From Calliopsis andreniformis (Eukaryota; Arthropoda; Insecta; Hymenoptera; Andrenidae), in the NCBI RefSeq assembly GCF_051401765.1, contig NC_135069.1, positions 12,246,001 to 12,310,000 on the forward strand: DNA of 64,000 bases, given 5' to 3'. Positions 47,940-60,140 of the stretch are shown here, piece by piece. Below the pieces are notes generated by a model that did not search any database, was not told the origin of the DNA, and saw only the letters and a list, made by a program, of their open reading frames with translations. The translations under genes were made by a program, and so were the position numbers. Positions within the stretch are counted from its first letter, which is position 1. The number at the start of each line of letters is the position of its first letter.

Positions 47940-49160
47940 GATAATCATAATAAGCATACTATCAACCATAATAATCATTGTATTCGTCATAATAACCACA
48001 ACAGACATAAAAATCGTAGTAATAATCATAATAATCCTAGCAGCAATCATAATAGCTGTAATAATCATAGTAATAGTTTTACTAACTGTAACAACCATAA
48101 CATCGATATAATAAACAGAATTATCATGGAAATAACCTTAATAATATTTATAATAGCCATAATAATCGTGATAGCCATAATCACCAGAATAATCTTAGTG
48201 ATGATCAACATATTTGTCAAAATCATACTATGAAACATAATAATCATAATAATCATAAGAATAACCATAATAAACTTGGAAACAATCATAATAACTTTTA
48301 TAATAGCCATAAAAACCATAATAACCATAATAGCCATAATAATCTGAATGATAATCATAGTAACCACACTTTCAACCATAATAATCATAGTAATCGTCAT
48401 AATAACGACAACAATCATAGCAACCGTAATAATAATCATAATAATTCTAGCAACAATCATAATAGCTGTAATATTCATAGTAATAGTTTTACTAACTGTA
48501 ACAACCATAACATAGATATAATAAACAGAATTATCATGGAAATAACCTTAATAATCGTTATTATAGCCACAATAACCGTAATAGTCATAATCACCAGAAT
48601 GATCTTTGTGGTGACCATAATATTCGTCATAATCATACTATGAAACATAATAATCATAATAATCATAATAATAACCATAATAAACTTGGAAACATTCATA
48701 ATAACCTTTATAATAGCCATAAAAGCCATAATAATCATAATAGCCATAATAATCCGAATGATAATCATTATAACCATGCTATCAACCATAATAATCATAG
48801 TATTCGTCATAATAACCACAACAGTCATAAAAATCGTAGTAATAATCATAATAATCCTAGTAGCAATCATAATAGCTGTAATAATCATAGTAATAGTTTT
48901 ACTAACTGTAACAACCATAACATCGTTATAATAAATAGAATTATCATGGAAATAACCTTAATAATCTTTATAATAGCCAGAATAATCGTGATAGCCATAA
49001 TCACCAGAATAATCTTAGTGATGATCAAAATATTTGTCAAAATCATACTATGAAACATAATAATCATAATAATAACCATAATATACTTGGAAACAATCAT
49101 AATAACCTTTATAATAGCCATAAAAACCATAATAATCATAATAGCCATAATAATCTGAAT
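47940..49160. repeat. Tandem 1221-bp duplication, left copy
   Basis: Three satellite units (1230 bp minus one 9-bp deletion) form a block repeated immediately downstream at 49161-50381. The copies share unusual variants: ATAATCATAAGAATAACC (48247), ACCATGCTATC (48774) and ATAATAAATAGAATTATC (48929). The exact edges can slide because flanking units are themselves similar. Sharing of several otherwise rare variants marks this as one of the youngest events in the array. Confidence 0.85.
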
Positions 49161-50381
49161 GATAATCATAATAAGCATACTATCAACCATAATAATCATT
49201 GTATTCGTCATAATAACCACAACAGACATAAAAATCGTAGTAATAATCATAATAATCCTAGCAGCAATCATAATAGCTGTAATAATCATAGTAATAGTTT
49301 TACTAACTGTAACAACCATAACATCGATATAATAAACAGAATTATCATGGAAATAACCTTAATAATATTTATAATAGCCATAATAATCGTGATAGCCATA
49401 ATCACCAGAATAATCTTAGTGATGATCAACATATTTGTCAAAATCATACTATGAAACATAATAATCATAATAATCATAAGAATAACCATAATAAACTTGG
49501 AAACAATCATAATAACTTTTATAATAGCCATAAAAACCATAATAACCATAATAGCCATAATAATCTGAATGATAATCATAGTAACCACACTTTCAACCAT
49601 AATAATCATAGTAATCGTCATAATAACGACAACAATCATAGCAACCGTAATAATAATCATAATAATTCTAGCAACAATCATAATAGCTGTAATATTCATA
49701 GTAATAGTTTTACTAACTGTAACAACCATAACATAGATATAATAAACAGAATTATCATGGAAATAACCTTAATAATCGTTATTATAGCCACAATAACCGT
49801 AATAGTCATAATCACCAGAATGATCTTTGTGGTGACCATAATATTCGTCATAATCATACTATGAAACATAATAATCATAATAATCATAATAATAACCATA
49901 ATAAACTTGGAAACATTCATAATAACCTTTATAATAGCCATAAAAGCCATAATAATCATAATAGCCATAATAATCCGAATGATAATCATTATAACCATGC
50001 TATCAACCATAATAATCATAGTATTCGTCATAATAACCACAACAGTCATAAAAATCGTAGTAATAATCATAATAATCCTAGTAGCAATCATAATAGCTGT
50101 AATAATCATAGTAATAGTTTTACTAACTGTAACAACCATAACATCGTTATAATAAATAGAATTATCATGGAAATAACCTTAATAATCTTTATAATAGCCA
50201 GAATAATCGTGATAGCCATAATCACCAGAATAATCTTAGTGATGATCAAAATATTTGTCAAAATCATACTATGAAACATAATAATCATAATAATAACCAT
50301 AATATACTTGGAAACAATCATAATAACCTTTATAATAGCCATAAAAACCATAATAATCATAATAGCCATAATAATCTGAAT
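49161..50381. repeat. Tandem 1221-bp duplication, right copy
   Basis: This is the partner of 47940-49160, directly adjacent in the same orientation. I found no difference between the two at the rare-variant sites compared (the AAGAATAACC, CCATGCTATC and AATAAATAGAA variants). To the right, 50271-51250 in turn repeats 47009-47990 at an offset of 3262 bp, so this interval sits inside a larger nested duplication. Confidence 0.85.
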
Positions 50382-51250
50382 GATAATCATAATAACCACA
50401 CTATCAACCATAATAATCATAGTAATCGTCATAATAAACACAACAATCATAAAAATCGTAGTAATAACCATAATAATCCTAGCAACAATCATAATAGCCG
50501 TAATAATCATAGTAATAGTTTTACTAACTGTAATAACAATAACATCGTTGTAATAAACAGAATAATCATCGAAATAACCTTAATAATCGTTATTACAACC
50601 ATAATAATCGTAATAAGCATAATCACCATAATAAGCTTAGTGATTATCATAATATTCGTCATAATCATACTTGGAACCATAACAATCGTAATAAACACAA
50701 TGATAACCATAATATGCTTGGAAACAATGATAATAACCATTATAATAGCCATAATATCCATAATGATCATAATAGCCATAATGTTCTGAATGATAATCAT
50801 AATAACCACACTATCAACCATAATAATCATAGTAATCGTCATTATAAACACAACAATCATAAAAACCGTAGTAATAATCATAAGAATCCTAGCAACAATC
50901 ATAACAGCCGTAATAATCATAGTAATAGTTTTACTAACTGTAACATCCATAACATCGTTATAATAAACAGAATTATTATGGAAATAACCTTAATAATCGT
51001 TATTATAGCCACAATAACCGTAATAGTCATAATCACCAGAATGATCTTTGTGGTGACCATAATATTCGTCATAATCATACTATGAAACATAATAATCATA
51101 ATAATCATAATAATAACCATAATAAGCCCGGAAACATTCATAATAACCTTTATAATAGCCATAAAAACCATAATAATCATAATAGCCATAATAATCTGAA
51201 TGATAATCATAATAAGCATACTATCAACCATAATAATCATTGTATTCGTC
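50271..51250. repeat. Duplicate of 47009-47990 (offset 3262 bp)
   Basis: This block starts with the short-class unit GAAACATAATAATC plus AATATACTTGG. It then has the ATAACAATAACATCG junction and the CTTGGAACCATAACAATC unit containing TATGCTTGGAAACAATG, in the same order as 47009-47990. Small differences are visible, for example GTGATTATCATAATATTC near 50640 against GTGATGATCATAATATTC near 47379. Confidence 0.8.
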
Positions 51251-52739
51251 ATAATAACCACAACAATCATAAACATCGTAGTAATAATCATAATAATCGT
51301 AGCGACAATCATAATAGCTGTAATAATCATAGTAATAGTTATACTAACTGTAATAATCACAACATCGTAATAATAAACAGAATTGCCATGGAAATAACCT
51401 TCATAACCGTTATTACAGCCACACTAATCGTAATAGTCTTAATCACCAGAATAATCTTAGTGATGATCATAATATAGGTCATAATCATACTATGAAACAT
51501 AATAATCATAATAATCATAATAATAACCATAATAAGCCCGGAAAAATTCATAATAACCTTTATAATAGCCATAAAAACCATAATAATCATAATAGCCATA
51601 ATAATCTGAATGATAATCATAACAAGCATACTATCAAGCATAATAATCATAGTATTCGTCATAATAACCACAACAGTCATAAAAATCGTAGTAATAATCA
51701 TAATAATCCTAGTAGCAATCATAATAGCTGTAATAATCATAGTAATAGTTTTACTAACTGTAACAACCATAACATCGTTATAATAAACAGAATTATCATG
51801 GAAATAACCTTAATAACCTTTATAATAGCCATAATAATCGTGATAGCCATAATCACCAGAATAATCTTAGTGATGATCAAAATATTTGTCAAAATCATAC
51901 TATGAAACATAATAATCGTAATAATCATAATAATAACCATAATAAACTTGGAAACAATCATAATAACTTTTATAATAGCCATAAAAACCATAATAACCAT
52001 AATAGCCATAATAATCTGAATGATAATCATAGTAAACATACTATCAAAAATAATAATCATAGTATTCGTCATAATAACCACAACAGTCATAAAAATCGTA
52101 GTAATAATCATAATAATCCTAGCAGCAATCATAATAGCTGTAATAATCATAGTAATAGTTTTACTAACTGTAACAACCATAACATCGTTATAATAAACAG
52201 AATTATCATGGAAATAACCTTAATAATCGTTATTATAGCTATAATTATCGTAATAAGCATAATCACCATAATAATCCTAGTGATGATCATAATATTCGTC
52301 ATAATCATACTATGAAACATAATAATCATAATAATCATAATAATAACCATAATAAACTTGGAAACAATCATAATAACCTTTATAATAGCCATAAAAACCA
52401 TAATGATCATAATAGCCATAATATTCTGAATGATAATCATAATAACCACACTATCAACCATAATAATCATAGTATTCGTCATAATAACCACAACAGTCAT
52501 AAAAATCGTAGTAATAATCATAATAATCCTAGTAGCAATCATAATAGCTGTAATAATCATAGTAATAGTTTTACTAACTGTAACAACCATAACATCGTTA
52601 TAATAAACAGAATTATCATGGAAATAACCTTATTAATCTTTATAATAGCCATAATAATCGTGATAGCCATAATCACCAGAATAATCTTTTTGATGGCCAT
52701 AATATTCGTCATAATCATACTATGAAATATAATAATCAT

Positions 52740-54760
52740 AATAATCATAATAATAACCATAACAAACCTGGAAACATAAATAATAACCATTATCATAGCC
52801 ACAAAAACCATAATAATTAAAATAGCCATAATAATCTAAAAGATAATCATAATAACCACACTATCAACCATAATAATCATAGTAATCGTCATAATAACGA
52901 CAACAATCATAGCAATCGTAATAATAATCATAATAATCCTAGCAACTATCATAATAGCCGTAATAATCATAGTAATAGTTTTACTAACTGTAATAACCAT
53001 AACATCGTTGTAATAAACAGAATGGTCATCGAAATAACGTTAATAATCGTTATTATAACCATAATAAACATAATAAGCATAATCACCATAATAAGCTTAG
53101 TGATGATCATAATATTCGTCATAATCGTACTTGGAACCATAACAATCGTAATAAACACAATGATAACCATAATAAGCCTGGAAACAATGATAATAACCAT
53201 TATAATAGCCATAATATCCATAATGATCATAATAGCCAGAATATTCTGAATGATAATCATAATAACCACACTATCAACCATAATAATCATAGTAATCGTC
53301 ATTATAAACACAACAATCATAAAAACCGTAGTAATAATCATAAGAATCCTAGCAACAATCATAACAACCGTAATAATCATAGTAATAGTTTTACTAACTG
53401 TAACATCCATAACATCGTTATAATAAACAGAATTATTATGGAAACAACCTTAATAATCGTTATTATAGTCACAATAACCGTAATAGTCATAATCACCAGA
53501 ATGATCTTTGTGGTGACCATAATATTCATCATAATCATACTATGAAACATAATAATCATAATAATCATAATAATAACCATAATAATCCTGGAAACATTCA
53601 TAATAACCATTATCATAGCCACAAAAAACATAATAATCATAATAGCCATAATAATCTAAAGGATAATCATAATAACCACACTTTCAACCATAATAATCAT
53701 AGTAATCGTCATAATAACGACAACAATTATAGCAACCGTAATAATAATCATAATAATTCTAGCAACAATCATAATAGCTGTAATATTCATAGTAATAGTT
53801 TTACTAACTGTAACAACCATAACATCGATATAATAAACAGAATTATCATGGAAATAACCTTAATAATCGTTATTATAGCCATAATAATCGTAATAGTCAT
53901 AATCACCAGAATAATCTTAGAGATGATCATAATATTCGTCATAATCATACTATGAAACGTAATAATCATAATAAACATAATAATAACAATAATAACCCTC
54001 GAAAAATCATAAAAACCATTTTGATAGTCATAAAAACCATAATAACCATAATAGCCATAATAATCCAAATGATAATCATAATAACCACACTATCAACCAT
54101 AATAATCATAGTAATCGTCATTATAAACACAACAATCATAAAAACAGTAGTAATAATCATAAGAATCCTAGCAACAATCATAACAGCTGTAATAATCCTA
54201 GTAATAGTTATACTAACTGTAATAATCATAACACCGTAATAATAAACAGAATTATCATGGAAATATCCTTAATAATCGTTATTATAGCTATAATTATCGT
54301 AATAGTCATAATCAACAGACTAATCTTAGTGATGATCATAATATACGTCATAATCATACTATGAAACATAATAATCATAATAATCATAGTAATAACCATA
54401 TTAAACCTGGAAACAATCATAATAACCATTATAATAGCCATAAAAGCTATAATAACCATAATAGCCATAATAATCTGAATGATAATCATAATAACCATAC
54501 TATCAACCATAATAACCATAGTAATCGTCATAATAACCACAACAATCATAAACATCGTAGTAATAATCATAATAGTCGTAGCGACAATCATAATAGCTGT
54601 AATAATCATAGTAATAGTTATACTAACTGTAATAATCACAACATCGTAATAATAAACAGAATTGCCATGGAAATAACCTTAATAACCGTTATTACAGCCA
54701 CACTAATCGTATAGTCTTAATCACCAGAATAATCTTAGCGATGATCATAATATAGGTCAT
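52740..54760. repeat. Third member of the 4.5-kb duplicated family (offset 12263 bp from 40480)
   Basis: The run GAAATATAATAATC start, CTTGGAACCATAAC unit, ATTATTATGGAAAC, CCCTCGAAAA-class unit at 53952 and ATTAAACCTGG unit at 54361 reproduces the unit order at about 40480-42500. The offset is 12263 bp (30 units minus 37 bp, the deficit being the short-class deletions in between). Private changes such as AATTATAGCAACC near 53727 and the deletion at 54710 postdate the copy. Confidence 0.78.
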
Positions 54761-54769
54761 AATCATACT
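54361..54769. repeat. Satellite unit with a private 1-bp deletion (409 bp)
   Basis: The usual CTAATCGTAATAGTCTTAATC reads CTAATCGTATAGTCTTAATC at 54704-54723, losing one A. The deletion is not shared with the otherwise near-identical unit at 42098, so it arose after the duplication that links the two regions. Confidence 0.85.
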
Positions 54770-57700
54770 ATGAAACATAATAATCATAATAATCATAATA
54801 ATAACCATAATAAGCCCGGAAAAATTCATAATAACCTTTATAATAGCCATAAAAGCCATAATAATCATAATAGCCATAATAATCTGAATGATAATCATAA
54901 CAAGCATACTATCAAGCATAATAATCATAGTATTCGTCATAATAACCACAACAGTCATAAAAATCGTAGTAATAATCATAATAATCCTAGCAACAATCAT
55001 AATAGCCGTAATAATCATAGTAATAGTTTTACTAACTGTAACAACCATAACATCGTTATAATAAACAGAATTATCATGGAAATAACCTTAATAATCTTTA
55101 TAATAGCCATAATAATCGTGATAGCCATAATCACCAGAATAATCTTAGTGATGATCAAAATATTTGTCAAAATCATACTATGAAACATAATAATCATAAT
55201 AATAACCATAATATACTTGGATACAATCATAATAACCTTTATAATAGCCATAAAAACCATAATAATCATAATAGCCATAATAATCTGAATGATAATCATA
55301 ATAACCACACTATCAACCATAATAATCATAGTAATCGTCATAATAAACACAACAATCATAAAAATCGTAGTAATAATCATAATAATCCTAGCAACAATCA
55401 TAATAGCCGTAATAATCATAGTAATAGTTTTACTAACTGTAATAACAATAACATCGTTGTAATAAACAGAATAATCATCGAAATAACCTTAATAATCGTT
55501 ATTACAACCATAATAATCGTAATAAGCATAATCACCATAATAAGCTTAGTGATGATCATAATATTCGTCATAATCATACTTGGAACCATAACAATCGTAA
55601 TAAACACAATGATAACCATAATAAGCTTGGAAACAATGATAATAACCATTATAATAGCCATAATATCCATAATGATCATAATAGCCATAATGTTCTGAAT
55701 GATAATCATAATAACCACACTATCAACCATAATAATCATAGTAATCGTCATTATAAACACAACAATCATAAAAACCGTAGTAATAATCATAAGAATCCTA
55801 GCAACAATCATAACAGCCGTAATAATCATAGTAATAGTTTTACTAACTGTAACATCCATAACATCGTTGTAATAAACAGAATTATTATGGAAATAACCTT
55901 AATAATCGTTATTATAGCCACAATAACCGTAATAGTCATAATCACCAGAATGATCTTTGTGGTGACCATAATATTCGTCATAATCATACTATGAAACATA
56001 ATAATCATAATAATCATAATAATAACCATAATAAACCTGGAAACATTCATAATAACCATTATCATAGCCACAAAAACCATAATAATCATAATAGCCATAA
56101 TAATCTGAATGATAATCATTCTAACCATACTATCAACCATAATAATCATAGTATTAGTCATAATAACCACAAAAGTCATAAAAATCGTAGTAATAATCAT
56201 AATAATCCTAGCAGCAATCATAATAGCTGTAATAATCATAGTAATAGTTATACTAACTGTAATAATCACAACATCGTAGTAATAAACAGAATTGCCATGG
56301 AAATAACCTTAATAACCGTTATTATAGCCACACTAATCGTAATAGTCTTAATCACCAGAATAATCTTAGTGATGATCATAATATAGGTCATAATCATACT
56401 ATGAAACATAATAATCATAATAATCATAATAATAACCATAATAAGCCCGGAAAAATTCATAATAACCTTTATAATAGCCATAAAAACCATAATAATCATA
56501 ATAGCCATAATAATCTGAATGATAATCATAATAAGCATACTATCAACCATAGTAATCATTGTATTCGTCATAATAACCACAACAGACATAAAAATCGTAG
56601 TAATAATCATAATAATCCTAGCAGCAATCATAATAGCTGTAATAATCATAGTAATAGTTTTACTAACTGTAACAACCATAACATCGATATAATAAACAGA
56701 ATTATCATGGAAATAACCTTAATAATCTTTATAATAGCCATAATAATCGTGATAGCCATAATCACCAGAATAATCTTAGTGATGACCAAAATATTTGTCA
56801 AAATCATACTATGAAACATAATAATCATAATAATCATAATAATAACCATAATAAACTTGGAGACAATCATAATAACTTTTATAATAGCCATAAAGACCAT
56901 AATAATCATAATAGCCATTATAATCTAAAGGATAATCATAATAACCACACTTTCAACCATAATAATCATAGTAATCGTCATTATAAACACAACAATCATA
57001 AAAACCGTAGTAATAATCATAAGAATCCTAGCAACAATCATAACAGCCGTAATAATCATAGTAATAGTTTTACTAACTGTAACATCCATAACATCGTTAT
57101 AATAAACAGAATTATAATGGAAATAACCTTAATAATCGTTATTATAGCCACAATAACCGTAATAGTCATAATCACCAGAATGATCTTTGTGGTGACCATA
57201 ATATTCGTCATAATCATACTATAAAACATAATAATCATAATAATCATAATAATAACCATAATAAACCTGGAAACATTCATAATAACCATTATCATAGCCA
57301 CAAAAACCATAATAATCATAATAGCCATAATAATCTAAAGGATAATCATAATAACCACACTTTCAACCATAATAATCATAGTAATCGTCATAATAACGAC
57401 AACAATCATAGCAACCGTAATAATAATCATAATAGTTCTAGCAACAATCATAATAGCTGTAATATTCATAGTAATAGTTTTACTAACTGTAACAACCATA
57501 ACATCGTTATAATAAACAGAATTATCATGGAAATAACCTTAATAATCGTTATTATAGCTATAATTATCGTAATAAGCATAATCACCATAATAATCCTAGT
57601 GATGATCATAATATTCGTCATAATCATACTATGAAACATAATAATCATAATAATAACCATAATATACTTGGAAACAATCATAATAACCTTTATAATAGCC

Positions 57701-59671
57701 ATAAAAACCATAATAATCATAATAGCCATAATAATCTGAATGATAATCATAATAACCACACTATCAACCATAATAATCATAGTAATCGTCATAATAAACA
57801 CAACAATCATAAAAATCGTAGTAATAATCATAATAATCCTAGCAACAATCATAATAGCCGTAATAATCATAGTAATAGTTTTACTAACTGTAATAACAAT
57901 AACATCGTTGTAATAAACAGAATAATCATCGAAATAACCTTAATAATCGTTATTACGACCATAATAATCGTAATAAGCATAATCACCATAATAAGCTTAG
58001 TGATGATCATAATATTCGTCATAATCATACTTGGAACCATAACAATCGTAATAAACACAATGATAACCATAATAAGCTTGGAAACAATGATAATAACCAT
58101 TATAATAGCCATAATATCCATAATGATCATAATAGCCATAATGTTCTGAATGATAATCATAATAACCACACTATCAACCATAATAATCATAGTAATCGTC
58201 ATTATAAACACAACAATCATAAAAACCGTAGTAATAATCATAAGAATCCTAGCAACAATCATAACAGCCGTAATAATCATAGTAATAGTTTTACTAACTG
58301 TAACATCCTTAACATCGTTATAATAAACAGAATTATTATGGAAATAACCTTAATAATCGTTATTATAGCCACAATAACCGTAATAGTCATAATCACCAGA
58401 ATGATCTTTGTGGTGACCATAATATTCGTCATAATCATAGTATGAAACATAATAATCATAATAATCATAATAATAACCATAATAAACCTGGAAACATTCA
58501 TAATAACCATTATCATAGCCACAAAAACCATAATAATCATAATAGCCATAATAATCTGAATGATAATCATTCTAACCATACTATCAACCATTATAATCAT
58601 AGTATTCGTCATAATAACCACAAAAGTCATAAAAATCGTAGTAATAATCATAATAATCCTAGCAGCAATCATAATAGCTGTAATAATCATAGTAATAGTT
58701 ATACTAACTGTAATAATCACAACATCGTAGTAATAAACAGAATTGCCATGGAAATAACCTTAATAACCGTTATTATAGCCACACTAATCGTAATAGTCTT
58801 ATTCACCAGAATAATCTTAGTGATGATCAGAATATAGGTCATAATCATACTATGAAACATAATAATCATAATAAGCATAATAATAACCATAATAAGCCCG
58901 GAAAAATTCATAATAACCTTTATAATAGCCATAAAAACCATAATAATCATAATAGCCATAATAATCTGAATGATAATCATAATAAGCATACTATCAGCCA
59001 TAATAATCATTGTATTCGTCATAATAACCACAACAGACATAAAAATCGTAGTAACAATCATAATAATCCTAGCAGCAATCATAATAGCTGTAATAATCAT
59101 AGTAATAGTTTTACTAACTGTAACAACCATAACATCGATATAATAAACAGAATTATCATGGAAATAACCTTAATAATCTTTATAATAGCCATAATAATCG
59201 TGATAGCCATAATCACCAGAATAATCTTAGTGATGACCAAAATATTTGTCAAAATCATACTATGAAACATAATAATCATAATAATCATAATAATAACCAT
59301 AAGAAACTTGGAAGCAATCATAATAACTTTTATAATAGCCATAAAAACCATAATAATCATAATAGAAATTATAATCTAAAGGATAATCATAATAACCACA
59401 CTTTCAACCATTATAATCATAGTAATCGTCATAATAACGACAACAATCATAGCAACCGTAATAATAATCATAATAATTCTAGCAACAATCATAATAGCTG
59501 TAATATTCATAGTAATAGTTTTACTAACTGTAACAACCATAACATCGTTATAATAAACTGAATTATCATGGAAATAACCTTAATAATCGTTATTATAGCT
59601 ATAATTATCGTAATAAGCATAATCACCATAATAATCCTAGTGATGATCATAATATTCGTCATAATCATACT

Positions 59672-59766
59672 ATGAAACATGATAACCATAATAAACATAA
59701 TAATAACCATAATGAACCTGGAAACATTCATAATAACCTTTTTGATAGCCATCAAACCCATAATAG
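59672..59766. repeat. Truncated terminal 410-bp unit at the array edge
   Basis: The last satellite unit is only about 95 bp and is unusually divergent: GAAACATGATAACC, AATGAACCTGG and CTTTTTGATAGCCATC. It then joins CCTAATAGTTTTAGAG of the G+C-rich array with no spacer. The TTTTTGATAGCC part resembles the CATTTTGATAG motif of the CCCTCGAAAA class. Increased divergence at the last units is typical of satellite edges, which are poorly homogenised. Confidence 0.88.
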
Positions 59767-60140
59767 CCTAATAGTTTTAGAGTGCCTCAACGATCAGGAA
59801 TATGGATCTAACGTTCTCGTTTCGAACCGACGACTTTCGGTTCCGGAGCGACACGAACGCTCCATGATTCTCGATTATCTCGACACAGGTAAGAGACAGA
59901 GGACAACAAGTGTATGGTTTTAGAGAGCCACGAGCACCCGGAATAAGGATCTACCGTTGTCCGTTCGTTCCGTCGACATTCGGTTCCGGAGCGACACGAA
60001 CGAGGACTTAGAATTTTTTCGCTCGGCCTCCGGAGCGACACGAACGGGGACTTGGAATTTTTTCGCTCGAACTCCGGAGCGACACGATCGCTCCGTTATT
60101 CTACGTTCTCTCGGTCCACGGGCATCAGAGAGCAAAACAG
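59767..60140 (+). repeat. Spacer subrepeat unit 1 (374 bp)
   Basis: It contains three CCGGAGCGACAC elements in its 3' part, at 59986, 60030 and 60074, spaced 44 bp. A 7-bp perfect stem GAACCGA (59824-59830) / TCGGTTC (59837-59843) closes a 6-nt loop. It shares AGCACCCGG, TTGTCCGTTCG and CGAACGAGGAC with unit 4, so units 1 and 4 are closest relatives apart from subrepeat number. Confidence 0.9.
59986..60085 (+). repeat. 44-bp subrepeats inside the spacer units (example cluster)
   Basis: CCGGAGCGACAC recurs every 44 bp at 59986, 60030 and 60074. Each full copy carries CGAACG(A/G)GGACTT, then a GAA plus six-T tract, then CGCTCG. The CTCCGGAG core is a self-complementary octamer. Array-wide the copy number per unit is 3, 2, 4, 2, 3, 3 and 1, which explains the 330/374/417 ladder. 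Unequal exchange within these short repeats is the likely mechanism. Confidence 0.9.

Larger units (their letters stand above)
1..59766. repeat. 410-bp A+T-rich satellite array (145 complete units plus two partial units)
   Basis: The same degenerate sequence recurs head-to-tail at a 410-bp step. A convenient unit boundary is the motif ACTATGAAACATAATAATC, whose ATG falls at 292, 702, 1112, 1522 and so on to 59672. From 292 to 59672 is 59380 bp, which equals 145 units once the visible indels are summed (net -70 bp). The array enters from the left edge mid-unit. In the 60 bases from 12241 I count 30 A, 14 T, 13 C and 3 G, so the + strand is A-rich and G-poor. Most of each unit is built from ATA/ATC/AAT/CAT-type triplets. 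Islands such as TTTTACTAACTGTAAC, AAACAGAATTATCATGG and CACTATCAACCAT are less microsatellite-like and recur in most units. No gene, RNA gene or transposon is visible inside. Role is unknown; its position upstream of 18S makes it either distal intergenic spacer or satellite bordering the rDNA. Confidence 0.97.

Noticed and set aside
1..59766. CRISPR array
   Set aside because: The repeat unit is 410 bp, units are similar throughout with no unique spacers, and the locus is eukaryotic rDNA.
1..59766. Telomeric repeat or transposon array
   Set aside because: No TTAGG-type runs, no terminal inverted repeats, no target-site duplications and no transposase or reverse-transcriptase open frame were found.
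59810..59840. tRNA-like or Pol III internal promoter in spacer units
   Set aside because: Only a partial B-box resemblance on the reverse strand. No A-box at a proper distance and no cloverleaf could be built.
59885..59900. ACAGGTAAGAG in each spacer subrepeat as a splice donor
   Set aside because: It is a perfect-looking donor, but there is no coding context or acceptor and it lies in repeated spacer DNA.
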